DNA of 64,000 bases from Gemmatimonadota bacterium (GTDB lineage Bacteria; JAAXHH01): NCBI GenBank assembly GCA_009838645.1, contig VXRC01000049.1, positions 186,001 through 250,000 of the forward strand, in the 5' to 3' direction. The first letter of the stretch is position 1. Every line of letters starts with the position of its first letter. Below, piece by piece: positions 51,892 to 60,084 of this stretch. Below the pieces are notes generated by a model that saw only the letters and a list, made by a program, of their open reading frames with translations, was not told where the DNA came from and ran no database searches. A program made the position numbers and the translations under genes.

Positions 51892-52813
51892 GGCTCGCGG
51901 TCCTGCGATAGGTCCAGTCGGCGTTTGCGTACCGGGTGCGGACCAACGACTCGGCTGCCCGCCGCTCCACTGCATCCAGCACGTCCGTTCGGCCTTCCAC
52001 GTTCAGGCGGTCGAGCATCGAACGGGACAGGCGGTTGGTCCATTCCTCGAAGGAGGGCAGATCGGGGATCAATTCGGCAACGGAGACGGTCCGGTGGTTC
52101 AGCAACCGGGCGATGGTCTCCCGGCGTTCCGGTTCGTGGGCGGGCATCAACAGGGGAAGCCTGCGGTGCCCCGGACCCAGGAGCATGGATCCGTGCTGCA
52201 GCACGACCCCGCGAGATCGGCGCTGGGCGCTGCCGGCCAGTTTTCTGCCGGCCACCGTGATCTCGTAACGTCCAGTGGCCGTGAAGCATACGTCGTCATT
52301 GCCACCCGAACCGCAACGCCCTTCCTTCGCCAGTTCGGCCGGTATATCGAAGTGCTTCAGCGTTTCAACCAGCGCCTCGCTCACCGTGCGGAGCATCACG
52401 CCGGACCGGCCTCCCAGCGCGGGATGGGATTCCGGCGCGACCAGGCTGTAGGCCAGTTCCTGGTCGTGCAGCACCGCGCGCCCCCCGGTGATCCGCCGGA
52501 CCACGCCGATACCGTACCGTTCGCACTGACCGAAATCGACTTCTTTTTCGGCCTCCTGCCCGTATCCAATGGACACGGCGGGCGGACACCACGAATAGAT
52601 GCGCAACGCCATCATCTCCGCGTCTCCCCGGCTCGCGTCCCGCTGGCTCGCGTCGTCCCAGCCCGCGTCGCCTCGGCTCGCGTCGTCCCGGCCCGCGTCC
52701 CGCCGGCTCGCGTCCCGCTGGCTCGCGGCTCGCCGGCACGTGTCCAGCAGCGCTTCGTCCACGGCCATGTTGTACGCGGCGAAACATCCGGGCGTGGAGA
52801 GTACGCGGATCAT
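51881..52813 (-). CDS. Lipoate-protein ligase A family protein
   Basis: 310-aa BPL_LplA_LipB-fold protein. The signature RRITGGRAVLHDQELAYS and the lysine motif GRKLAGSAQRR with the LQHGSMLL strand are both present, so lipoyl/octanoyl-adenylate chemistry is plausible. The N-terminal start (FAAYNMAVDEALL) is typical, but a 35-residue charged insert built from a 15-bp repeat separates it from SIGYGQ. It overlaps rnc by 4 nt and the PKS by 11 nt, so all three are translationally coupled. It may serve the usual dehydrogenase complexes or acylate a carrier for the PKS; the latter is speculation. Confidence 0.85.
   Translation of the reverse strand: MIRVLSTPGCFAAYNMAVDEALLDTCRRAASQRDASRRDAGRDDASRGDAGWDDASQRDASRGDAEMMALRIYSWCPPAVSIGYGQEAEKEVDFGQCERYGIGVVRRITGGRAVLHDQELAYSLVAPESHPALGGRSGVMLRTVSEALVETLKHFDIPAELAKEGRCGSGGNDDVCFTATGRYEITVAGRKLAGSAQRRSRGVVLQHGSMLLGPGHRRLPLLMPAHEPERRETIARLLNHRTVSVAELIPDLPSFEEWTNRLSRSMLDRLNVEGRTDVLDAVERRAAESLVRTRYANADWTYRRTASHVR
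52630..52734 (-). repeat. In-frame 15-bp tandem repeat (seven copies)
   Basis: Seven units of the type GGCTCGCGTCGTCCC (plus strand) encode five-residue [RDG]-D-A-[SG]-x blocks near the N terminus of the lipoate-ligase-like protein. Copies vary at one to five positions. Confidence 0.88.
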
Positions 52814-53637
52814 GACCGATCGAAGTCGCGGTCGGACTGCAACTGCTCCACGGCCTGTCGCGCTGCATCCTGTTCCGCGTTCTTCTTGCTGGTGCCCGTG
52901 CCTTTGCTGACGGGGTTTCCCGCGACGAAGACTTCGATGGTGAAGATCTTTTCGTGATCGGGACCCACGGCGGAATCGACGCGGTATTCCGGCTGGCCGA
53001 TGCCTTCGCCCTGCGTGTATTCCAGCAGCGCGCTTTTGTAGTTCAGCGTGTGATCGATATGGGAGGGACGTTCCGCGCTCAGTTCCTGCAGGAGGGTACG
53101 GTCCAGGAAGCGTCGGACCGGCTGAAGCCCGCCGTCCAGGTAGATAGCGCCGATGAGGGATTCGTAGGCATCGGACAGGATCGAGTGGCGAAACCGGCCG
53201 CCGGATCGGGCTTCACTGGTACTCAGCAGCACATAGCTTCCGAGCTTCATCGCCCGGGCCTGGCGGGCGAGCGCCTTCCGGTTGACCAGCGTGGACCGGA
53301 GCTGGGTCAGTTGGCCCTCGCGGCGCCCGGGGTACTTGTGGTATATGAACTCGCCGACCACGAGATCCAGCACCGCGTCGCCCAGGAACTCCAGCCGTTC
53401 GTTGGAGTGCACGCCCGACTGCTCCCGGGAATATACGTAGGAACGGTGCTTGAGCGCCGTGATCAGGTAATCGGGGTTCTTGAAGCGGTAGTCGATGTAT
53501 TTCTGAACCTGGCGGACGTTTTCACGTTCAAGGGCCGTTCGGTTCGCGGCGTGACCGGATGCACCGCTATTCAGGCCCGAGACCAGGGCACTGGCCGCGC
53601 GTCGCAGCTTCTGCAGAATGGAATGCCGATTTGGCAC
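52810..53637 (-). CDS. rnc: Ribonuclease III
   Basis: 275-aa double-strand-specific endoribonuclease. The signature NERLEFLGDAVLDLV (about 78-92) and DAYESLIGAIYLDGG carry the catalytic acidic residues. A C-terminal dsRNA-binding domain runs from about 200 (NYKSALLEYTQGEG to GTSKKNAEQDAARQAVEQL). An N-terminal basic extension of about 35 residues precedes the domain. Placement directly after fabF in the acpP-fabF-rnc order is common in bacteria. The stop overlaps the next ATG by 4 nt. Confidence 0.95.
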   Translation of the reverse strand: MPNRHSILQKLRRAASALVSGLNSGASGHAANRTALERENVRQVQKYIDYRFKNPDYLITALKHRSYVYSREQSGVHSNERLEFLGDAVLDLVVGEFIYHKYPGRREGQLTQLRSTLVNRKALARQARAMKLGSYVLLSTSEARSGGRFRHSILSDAYESLIGAIYLDGGLQPVRRFLDRTLLQELSAERPSHIDHTLNYKSALLEYTQGEGIGQPEYRVDSAVGPDHEKIFTIEVFVAGNPVSKGTGTSKKNAEQDAARQAVEQLQSDRDFDRS

Positions 53638-53677
53638 GGTAGTCCCCGAAGCACGTCCGAGGCTTTTCGGAAAGAAG

Positions 53678-54919
53678 CTACGCCGTGTATTTCCTGATCA
53701 CGAGCGTCACGTTGTGCCCTCCGAAACCGAACGAATTGGTTAGGGCCGCCCTCACTTCCCGTTCCCGGCCCGCGTTGGGGACGTAGTCCAGGTCGCAATC
53801 GGGATCGGGCTCCTCGTGGTTGATGGTAGGATGGACGAAATCGCGGGCGACGGACAGCGTGGTCGCGATGAACTCGACTCCTCCGGACGCCCCCAGGAGG
53901 TGGCCGACGAGCGATTTGGTGGAGCTGATCGCCAGGCTATGCGCTTGATCCCCGAAGACCTTTTTGATGGCCAGGGTTTCGATGCGGTCATTGAATGGCG
54001 TGGACGTGCCATGGGCGTTGATGTAATCGATTTCGTCCACGGCCAGTCCGGCGTTCCGAAGCGCCAGGTGCATGGATCGCGCCGCGCCTTCACCCGATTC
54101 ATGGGGTTGAGTGATATGAAAGGCATCCGCCGTCGCGGCGTAACCCGCCAGTTCGGCGTAGATCGTTGCACCGCGCCGCTTCGCGTGAGCCAGGGTCTCG
54201 AGGACGACCATGCCGGCGCCTTCGCCGAGTACGAATCCGTCCCGTTGGGCATCGAAAGGCCTGCTTGCCCGCTCCGGCTCTTCATTTCGCAGGGACAGGG
54301 CCCGCATGTTGCTGAACCCGGCCACGGCCATGGGGGATATGCTGGCCTCCGTGCCGCCGGTGACCATGACGTCCGCGTCCCCGTGCTGCAGGATCCGGAA
54401 CGCGTCGCCGATGCCGTGCGCGCCGCTGGAACAGGCCGATACCGTGGTGTAGTTGGGCCCTTTCAGGCCGTGAATCATTGAGATATGGCCGGGCGCCATG
54501 TCCGCGATCATCATGGGGATGAAAAAGGGACTCACGCGTCCCGGTCCCTTGTGCACCAGGTTGGCATGCTGGTTTTCGAAAGTCCATATCCCGCCGACGC
54601 CCGTACCCAACACCACCCCGATGCGGTCCCGGTCCTCGGCGTCGAGATCCAGCCCGGAGTCGTCGATCGCCATTTGCGCCGCGATCACGGCGTATTGGAC
54701 GTTCTCGTCCATTCGCCGCACTTCTTTCCGGTCGATGTAGTCCGCCGCGTTGAAGTCCTTCAATTCGGCGGCGATTTTCGCCGGAAAGGCGCTCACATCG
54801 AATTTCGTAATAGGCCCTACGCCGCTCTGACCCGCGCAAAGAGCCTTCCAGTAAGTATCGAGCGTGAGACCCACGGGACTCAGGACGCCCATACCGGTGA
54901 CGACAACGCGTTCAGCCAC
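53678..54919 (-). CDS. fabF: Beta-ketoacyl-ACP synthase II
   Basis: 413-aa condensing enzyme of type II fatty-acid synthesis. It has the Cys-His-His triad: C163 in VSACSSG, His near 303 in INAHGTSTPFND, and His near 340 in KSLVGHLLGASGG. It elongates acyl-ACP with malonyl-ACP. It follows acpP after a 127-nt gap that holds an 18-bp tandem repeat. Length and motifs are normal. Confidence 0.96.
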   Translation of the reverse strand: MAERVVVTGMGVLSPVGLTLDTYWKALCAGQSGVGPITKFDVSAFPAKIAAELKDFNAADYIDRKEVRRMDENVQYAVIAAQMAIDDSGLDLDAEDRDRIGVVLGTGVGGIWTFENQHANLVHKGPGRVSPFFIPMMIADMAPGHISMIHGLKGPNYTTVSACSSGAHGIGDAFRILQHGDADVMVTGGTEASISPMAVAGFSNMRALSLRNEEPERASRPFDAQRDGFVLGEGAGMVVLETLAHAKRRGATIYAELAGYAATADAFHITQPHESGEGAARSMHLALRNAGLAVDEIDYINAHGTSTPFNDRIETLAIKKVFGDQAHSLAISSTKSLVGHLLGASGGVEFIATTLSVARDFVHPTINHEEPDPDCDLDYVPNAGREREVRAALTNSFGFGGHNVTLVIRKYTA

Positions 54920-54960
54920 CCCGACGCCTCCCGAAATCAGCCAGTCGAGTCACCCAGCCT

Positions 54961-55032
54961 GCGTGGAAATCCCGATCTGCATGGATATCCCGGTCTGCAT
55001 GGATATCCCAGTCTGCATGGATATCCCGGCCG
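54961..55032 (-). repeat. 18-bp tandem repeat between acpP and fabF (four copies)
   Basis: Units begin at 54961, 54979, 54997 and 55015 (GCATGGATATCCCGGTCT type). The central units differ by single bases and the outer two by more. Each central copy contains the palindrome GATATC and, on the transcript strand, an ATG. The gap is not coding on the minus strand as far as can be seen. Confidence 0.9.
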
Positions 55033-55046
55033 GGCCTCGATATGAA

Positions 55047-55277
55047 TCAGCCGTCTAAATTGGACTGGAGATACTTGATCGCGTCGCCGACCGTGACGAT
55101 CTTTTCGGCATCCTCGTCGGGGATCTCAATGTCGAACTCTTCTTCGAGGGCCATGACGAGTTCGACCGTATCAAGCGAGTCGGCGCCCAGGTCGTCGGTG
55201 AACGAGGCATTGTCGGTGACCTGGTCACCGTCCACACCAAGTTGTTCGGCGATGATCTCCTTTACGCGGTCTTCCAT
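55047..55277 (-). CDS. acpP: Acyl carrier protein
   Basis: 76-aa acidic four-helix carrier of fatty-acid synthesis. Ser34 in GADSLD is the 4'-phosphopantetheine site. Acidic helix II ([24 protein letters not shown]) is typical for partner binding. AGGAGG-like site before the ATG. It lies between fabG and fabF as usual. It is distinct from the ACP domain of the downstream PKS. Confidence 0.97.
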   Translation of the reverse strand: MEDRVKEIIAEQLGVDGDQVTDNASFTDDLGADSLDTVELVMALEEEFDIEIPDEDAEKIVTVGDAIKYLQSNLDG

Positions 55278-55323
55278 CTTCTTTCCTCCTGTACAGATGA
55301 TTGTAAAAAACCGGCTGCTTTCC

Positions 55324-56067
55324 TCACATGCCCATGCCGCCGTCGACGCGCATCACCTGGCCGGTTACGAAAGCGGCGTCGTCGGACGCCAGAAAGGCCG
55401 CGATGCCGGCGACGTCATCGGGTTGTCCGGCCCTGGACAGCGGCGTGGCTTCCAGGAACGCGGACCGCACCGCCTCGGGAAGCGCTTCCGTCATGGCCGT
55501 TTCGATGTATCCCGGAGCGATCGCGTTGACCGTGATGCCCCTGCTGCCCACCTCTTTAGCCACCGATTTGGTGAAACCGATGATTCCGGCCTTGGAAGCG
55601 GCGTAGTTGGCCTGGCCCGGGTTGCCCGTAAGGCCCACGATTGAGGTCATGTTAATGATCCTGCCGCTGCGCTGCCGCATCATCTGGCGGATTACGGCCT
55701 GCGTACAGACGAACACGCCGCCCAGGTTCACGTGGATGACTTCGTCCCAGTCATCCTGTTTCATGCGCATCAGGAGCGTGTCCTTGACCGTCGCCGCGTT
55801 ATTGATCAGGACGTCGATGGACCCGTAGTCCTCGACCACGCTGTCGACCAGGTTCTTCACGCTGTCCCGGTCATCGATGCTCAGGGAAACGCCCCGGGCA
55901 TCGCCGCCCTTGCGGTTCAGCGCGTCGGCGGCTTCCTGCGCCTTCGCGCCGTCGCGGCTGGACAGGATGATCCGGGCGCCTTCCGCGGCGAAGCGTTCGG
56001 CGACGGCGGAACCGATACCCTGCGCTCCGCCCGTTACGATGGTGACCTTGTCCTTTAAGCCCCGCAA
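55324..56067 (-). CDS. fabG: 3-oxoacyl-ACP reductase
   Basis: 247-aa SDR enzyme that reduces 3-oxoacyl-ACP with [16 protein letters not shown] (about 12-22), NNAA, the catalytic Ser in [16 protein letters not shown], and YAASK are all present, with the C-terminal [14 protein letters not shown] that marks FabG. Position between fabD and acpP confirms the role. Confidence 0.95.
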   Translation of the reverse strand: MRGLKDKVTIVTGGAQGIGSAVAERFAAEGARIILSSRDGAKAQEAADALNRKGGDARGVSLSIDDRDSVKNLVDSVVEDYGSIDVLINNAATVKDTLLMRMKQDDWDEVIHVNLGGVFVCTQAVIRQMMRQRSGRIINMTSIVGLTGNPGQANYAASKAGIIGFTKSVAKEVGSRGITVNAIAPGYIETAMTEALPEAVRSAFLEATPLSRAGQPDDVAGIAAFLASDDAAFVTGQVMRVDGGMGM

Positions 56068-56117
56068 ACTTGAAGTACTCCGCGCGTGCGTGTCGTTATC
56101 CGTAAAACGAAACCGGT

Positions 56118-57113
56118 TTACCGCGATTCCAACCGATCGGCCACGAGCCGTCCGTGCGTTTCCGCCACAGGCCGACCGATCGATTCCGCCACGGCCGTGA
56201 CGTCGGCAAGTTTGTCCGCGTTCAGGACGGCGATGCCGCGGTGCATCCGCTTCATCAGCCCCGTGAGCACGTTGCCCGGTCCTGCTTCCACCACGGTGTC
56301 CACCTCTTGATCGGCCAGCGTCTGCATCGATTCCGCCCAGCGCACGGGGTGGGTCAGCTGTTCGATCAGCAGGCGGCGGATTTCATCGGGCTCCGTCACG
56401 GCCCGGGCGTTCACGTTGGCCACTACCGGCGTTTCCAAGCGGGAAAAGGGGGTCTTTTCAATCGCCTCGGAGAGGCCGTGCCGAGCATATTCCATGAGTT
56501 CGGAATGGAAGGCGCCGCTGACCTTGAGCGGAACGACCCGTTTCGCGCCCGCCGACCTGGCACCGTCCATCGCCCGTTCTACGGCCGGCACGGCCCCGGC
56601 GATGACCGTCTGTACCGGTGCGTTGTAGTTCGCCGGTTGAACGGGTTCGTCATCCGCGCAGGCGGCCCGGCAGACTTCGTCGATCTCTCGTGGAGACAGG
56701 CCGATCACGGCCGCCATGGTTCCCCGACGCCGCTGTCCGGCCTCGTGCATCAGTGCACTGCGCAGTCGGACCAGGCGCAGCGACTCCTCGAAATCGAGGG
56801 CGCCGGCCGCCACCAGCGCCGAATACTCGCCCAGGCTGTGGCCGGCGACGAAATCCGGTTCGATCCCATGCGCTTTCAGCATGGATGCGACCGCCACGCT
56901 GTGCACCAGGATGGCCAGCTGCGTGTAGTTCGTCTGCTTCAGGGTTTCGGCGGGGCCGTCGAAGGAGACGCCGGCGATATCGGCGCCGGTGATCTCGCGG
57001 GCCTGCTGGTAAAGCGATCGAACCTGCGGATACCGGTCGTGCAGGTCCCGGCCCATGCCGACGTACTGCGAGGCCTGGCCCGGAAACAAGAAGGCGATCC
57101 TGGCTTGGGTCAT
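56118..57113 (-). CDS. fabD: Malonyl-CoA:ACP transacylase
   Basis: 331-aa acyltransferase that loads malonate onto ACP. FLFPGQASQYVGMG opens the protein, GHSLGEYSAL carries the nucleophilic Ser, and SGAFHSELM the catalytic His. ATG 57113 is chosen because the family start follows immediately; an ATG 114 nt upstream would run through rpmF. It lies 17 nt after rpmF. plsX and fabH, often found here, are absent. Confidence 0.95.
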   Translation of the reverse strand: MTQARIAFLFPGQASQYVGMGRDLHDRYPQVRSLYQQAREITGADIAGVSFDGPAETLKQTNYTQLAILVHSVAVASMLKAHGIEPDFVAGHSLGEYSALVAAGALDFEESLRLVRLRSALMHEAGQRRRGTMAAVIGLSPREIDEVCRAACADDEPVQPANYNAPVQTVIAGAVPAVERAMDGARSAGAKRVVPLKVSGAFHSELMEYARHGLSEAIEKTPFSRLETPVVANVNARAVTEPDEIRRLLIEQLTHPVRWAESMQTLADQEVDTVVEAGPGNVLTGLMKRMHRGIAVLNADKLADVTAVAESIGRPVAETHGRLVADRLESR

Positions 57114-57130
57114 GGGTATCGGCGCCGAAC

Positions 57131-57313
57131 CTAAATCGCTTCGACTTCCTGGACTTCCCTTCCTTGGTAGTGTCCGCAGTGGGGACAAACGCGGTGTGCG
57201 CGTTTCATCTCCCCGCAATGGGAGCATTCCACCAGCGTCGGCATCTGCAGCACCCAGTGCGTACGGCGCTTACGACTCCGTGCCCGAGATTGGCGTCGCT
57301 TGGGCAGGGCCAT
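57131..57313 (-). CDS. rpmF: 50S ribosomal protein L32
   Basis: 60-aa basic ribosomal protein. MALPKRRQSRARSRKRRTHW is the standard start, and CSHCGEMKRAHRVCPHC gives the four-cysteine zinc ribbon, so this is the zinc-containing (C+) form. It starts 2 nt after the YceD-family stop, the classical yceD-rpmF arrangement ahead of fab genes. Confidence 0.96.
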   Translation of the reverse strand: MALPKRRQSRARSRKRRTHWVLQMPTLVECSHCGEMKRAHRVCPHCGHYQGREVQEVEAI

Positions 57314-57315
57314 CT

Positions 57316-57837
57316 TTAATCCTCCTTCAATAACGTTTTCAAGGTGTGCCAGCGTGGGTCCTCCTGCCGCGTACCGCAACTGCAGGCACCCTCGTTGAGG
57401 TTCCTGCCGCAATCGGGACAGAGGCCCTTGCATGCTTCGCTGCACAGGGGTTTCATGGGGATATTCAGGTTGACGAGTTCGGCGATGCGCCGACTGAGGT
57501 CGATCGTCTTCGCGCTGTAGTCCAGGATTTCCACGTCGTCCGATTCGGTCAGCTCCTCGCCATCGGGTATGGCCCGGTCGGTCTTCTCGTAGTAGGTCGC
57601 GATTTCGCCGCTGATATGTTCTTCGACCTCTTCGAGGCACCTGCCGCAGGAGAACGTCATGGAGACCGCGATGTCGGCCTGCAGCACGAGCGAATTCTCG
57701 GAGACTGTCAGCGTGCCGTCCACCTTGACGGGCGAAGCGAAACGGCATTCCTCGTCCGGAATGAAATCGGCGGCGGGTGTGTCTTCCAGGTGGATGGGAT
57801 GCAGACCTTCGGCCAGATGCTCGATCGCTATTTGCAT
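57316..57837 (-). CDS. DUF177/YceD family protein
   Basis: 173-aa protein of the YceD (DUF177) family, linked in other bacteria to 23S rRNA accumulation and nearly always encoded before rpmF. Family marks are FSCGRCLEEVEEHISGE (about 62-78) and the C-terminal CSEACKGLCPDCGRNLNEGACSC cysteine cluster, likely a zinc site. First gene of the fab operon, with a good promoter 100 nt upstream. Confidence 0.92.
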   Translation of the reverse strand: MQIAIEHLAEGLHPIHLEDTPAADFIPDEECRFASPVKVDGTLTVSENSLVLQADIAVSMTFSCGRCLEEVEEHISGEIATYYEKTDRAIPDGEELTESDDVEILDYSAKTIDLSRRIAELVNLNIPMKPLCSEACKGLCPDCGRNLNEGACSCGTRQEDPRWHTLKTLLKED

Positions 57838-57938
57838 ATTGACGGCTTGTTCACGGGACTACGACCACGTTCCACACGCGATTTAAACGCCACATTCCGG
57901 ATGCGCCGGACTATATCCCAATCAGCCGGAAGCCACTA

Positions 57939-57968
57939 ATAATAGGGAGGTTACCCCTGTCATGTCAA
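57939..57968 (-). promoter_or_regulatory. Sigma-70 promoter of the yceD-rpmF-fab-PKS operon
   Basis: TTGACA (57963-57968), 18-nt spacer and TATTAT (57939-57944) lie in the gap between sucD and yceD, about 100 nt before the start codon. No fatty-acid regulator operator was recognised. Confidence 0.65.
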
Positions 57969-57984
57969 GAGTAAAATCCCCGGA

Positions 57985-58854
57985 TCAGGCGAGTGCGGAC
58001 CGAATCGAATCCACCACGTCGGCCGACCGGTCGGCTACCGGAATGCCCGCCTCGTTCAGCGCGCTCACTTTCTCCTCGGCGCCGCCCGTTCCCCCCGATA
58101 TGATCGCGCCGGCGTGCCCCATGCGCTTGCCGGGAGGCGCCGTGCGTCCCGCGATGAAACCGACCACCGGCTTCTTCATGTGCTGCCGCACGAACTCGGC
58201 CGCCCGTTCCTCGTCGGAGCCGCCAATCTCGCCGATCATGACCACGGCGTGGGTATCCGGGTCCGCTTCGAAGGCCTCGAGGGCGTCGATGAAGCCCGTA
58301 CCGATGATCGGATCGCCGCCGATTCCCAGGCAGGTCGACTGACCGATGCCCGCGGCTGTCAACTGGTGGACGATCTCGTAGGTCAACGTGCCGCTGCGGG
58401 AGACCACGCCCACATGTCCGGGCCGGTGGATGTGGCCGGGCATGATGCCCACCTTGGTGACCCCGGGCGTGATGGCGCCGGGACAGTTCGGCCCCAGGAG
58501 CCGTACGCCGGAATGCTGCAGGACGGCGTAGACCCGGGCCATGTCCAGCGTCGGGATGCCTTCCGTGATGCAGATCACCAGGTCCATTTCGGCGTCGATG
58601 GCCTCGTGGATCGCGTCGGCCGCGAAGGCGGGGCGGACGTAGATGATGGACGTGTTGGCGCCGGTCGCCCCTGCCGCTTCCCCGAGGGTATCGTAGATCG
58701 GGATGCCGTCCAGGTCCTGGCCGCCCTTCCCCGGAGTGACTCCGGACACGATGTTCGTGCCGTAGGCCGCCATCTGGCGCGTGTGAAAGGAACCGTCCCT
58801 TCCGGTGATCCCTTGCACGACGACGCGGGTGTTTGCGTCAACCAGGATGCTCAT
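57985..58854 (-). CDS. sucD: Succinyl-CoA ligase, ADP/GDP-forming, alpha subunit
   Basis: 289-aa TCA-cycle subunit. CoA-binding Rossmann fold with [16 protein letters not shown], and the phosphorylated His region [21 protein letters not shown] (about 247-267). [17 protein letters not shown] is the other family block. It overlaps sucC by 4 nt. Together they interconvert succinyl-CoA and succinate with NTP formation. Confidence 0.96.
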   Translation of the reverse strand: MSILVDANTRVVVQGITGRDGSFHTRQMAAYGTNIVSGVTPGKGGQDLDGIPIYDTLGEAAGATGANTSIIYVRPAFAADAIHEAIDAEMDLVICITEGIPTLDMARVYAVLQHSGVRLLGPNCPGAITPGVTKVGIMPGHIHRPGHVGVVSRSGTLTYEIVHQLTAAGIGQSTCLGIGGDPIIGTGFIDALEAFEADPDTHAVVMIGEIGGSDEERAAEFVRQHMKKPVVGFIAGRTAPPGKRMGHAGAIISGGTGGAEEKVSALNEAGIPVADRSADVVDSIRSALA

Positions 58855-60008
58855 CTTGCCCCCTTCCCGAGCGCTACGGCCTTCTGAACGGCTTCCGCCA
58901 TGGTGTCTACGGCAACGAGCCCCACGGATTCGAGTATTTTCCGGCCCTCGGCTTCATTGGTCCCGGTGAGCCGGATGACGATAGGCAGTGTGAGCGGTCC
59001 GCCAGGACCGGCGGCGATACGGTCCAGGGCGGTCACGATGCCGTTGGCCACGTCGTCGCAGCGCGTGATCCCGCCGAATATGTTGAAAAGCACGGCCTTG
59101 ACCCGGTCGTCGGACGTGATGATGTTCATGGCGGTGACGACCTTGTCCGGGTTCGAGCTCCCGCCGATATCGAGAAAGTTGGCGGGCATGCCCCCGTAGA
59201 ACTTCACCATGTCCATGGTCGCCATTGCCAGGCCGGCGCCGTTGACGATGCAGCCGATGTCGCCATCGAGCTTGACGAAGCTGAGATCCGCGTCCCGCGC
59301 CTCGGTCTCGGTGGGCTCTTCGGATTCGGGATCGCGCATGGCCTCGATTTCCTCGTGTCTGAATAGCGCGTTGTCATCGATGTTCACCTTGCCGTCCAGG
59401 ATCCACAGTTTGCCTTCCGGCGTGCTCACGAGGGGGTTGATCTCCGCCAGGGACGCGTCGCTTTCGATAAAGGCGTCGTAGAGCCGGGCTAGCATGCCGG
59501 CGGCCTGTTTGACCAGCGCGGAATCGGAATAGAGTTTGAAAGCCAGGGACCTGGCCTGATACGGTTGCAGGCCGAGCAGCGGGTCGACGGCCAGCTTGTG
59601 AATCTTCTCCGGCGTATCCCGGGCGACTTCCTCGATGTCGACGCCTCCCGCCGCGCTGACCATGAACACCGGCCGCCGGGTCTGCCGGTCGAGGATGATC
59701 CCGATGTAGGCTTCGTGGTCGATCTCCACCGCTTCGGCCACGAGGACCTGCCGGACCGTCAGCCCCTTGATGTCCATGCCCAGGATCCGGCCCGCGATTT
59801 CGAATGCCTCATCGGGCGTCGAGGCCAGTTTCACACCGCCCGCCTTGCCCCGTCCGCCGACGTGCACCTGGGCCTTGACCACCACCCGCGTGCCCAGTTC
59901 CTCGGCGATACGCCGGGCTTCATCGGGCGTCCGGGCCACCTGTTCCCGCGGGATCGCCATCCCGTGCCGGGCGAAGATGCCCTTCGCCTGGAATTCGTGT
60001 ATGTTCAA
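58851..60008 (-). CDS. sucC: Succinyl-CoA ligase, beta subunit
   Basis: 385-aa ATP-grasp subunit. [22 protein letters not shown] is the family start, [18 protein letters not shown] the nucleotide-binding loop, and [11 protein letters not shown] with [16 protein letters not shown] the C-terminal ligase domain. The start codon is TTG at 60008, with GGAG about 7 nt upstream. The first codon overlaps the TGA of a vestigial kinase frame. Confidence 0.95.
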   Translation of the reverse strand: MNIHEFQAKGIFARHGMAIPREQVARTPDEARRIAEELGTRVVVKAQVHVGGRGKAGGVKLASTPDEAFEIAGRILGMDIKGLTVRQVLVAEAVEIDHEAYIGIILDRQTRRPVFMVSAAGGVDIEEVARDTPEKIHKLAVDPLLGLQPYQARSLAFKLYSDSALVKQAAGMLARLYDAFIESDASLAEINPLVSTPEGKLWILDGKVNIDDNALFRHEEIEAMRDPESEEPTETEARDADLSFVKLDGDIGCIVNGAGLAMATMDMVKFYGGMPANFLDIGGSSNPDKVVTAMNIITSDDRVKAVLFNIFGGITRCDDVANGIVTALDRIAAGPGGPLTLPIVIRLTGTNEAEGRKILESVGLVAVDTMAEAVQKAVALGKGAR

Positions 60009-60064
60009 ATCCTGCTCCTTTGCTTTTCCACCATGCCTCCCAGGGCGTCGAAGCCTGGCTTGAG
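60005..60064 (-). pseudogene. Vestigial 3' end of a second xylulokinase
   Basis: The gap between xylB and sucC, in another frame from xylB, encodes LKPGFDALGGMVEK plus a short tail and TGA. This matches the xylB end LKPSFDALGGMVSK at 12 of 14 residues, but six of the matching codons differ only at synonymous positions. It looks like the last codons of a lost paralogue. Its TGA overlaps the sucC TTG (TTGA). Confidence 0.6.
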
Positions 60065-60084
60065 GGCCGCCGTCTCACCCGTCC

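Noticed and set aside
54961-55032. CRISPR array
   Set aside because: Units are directly contiguous 18-mers without spacers, and no cas genes are present.
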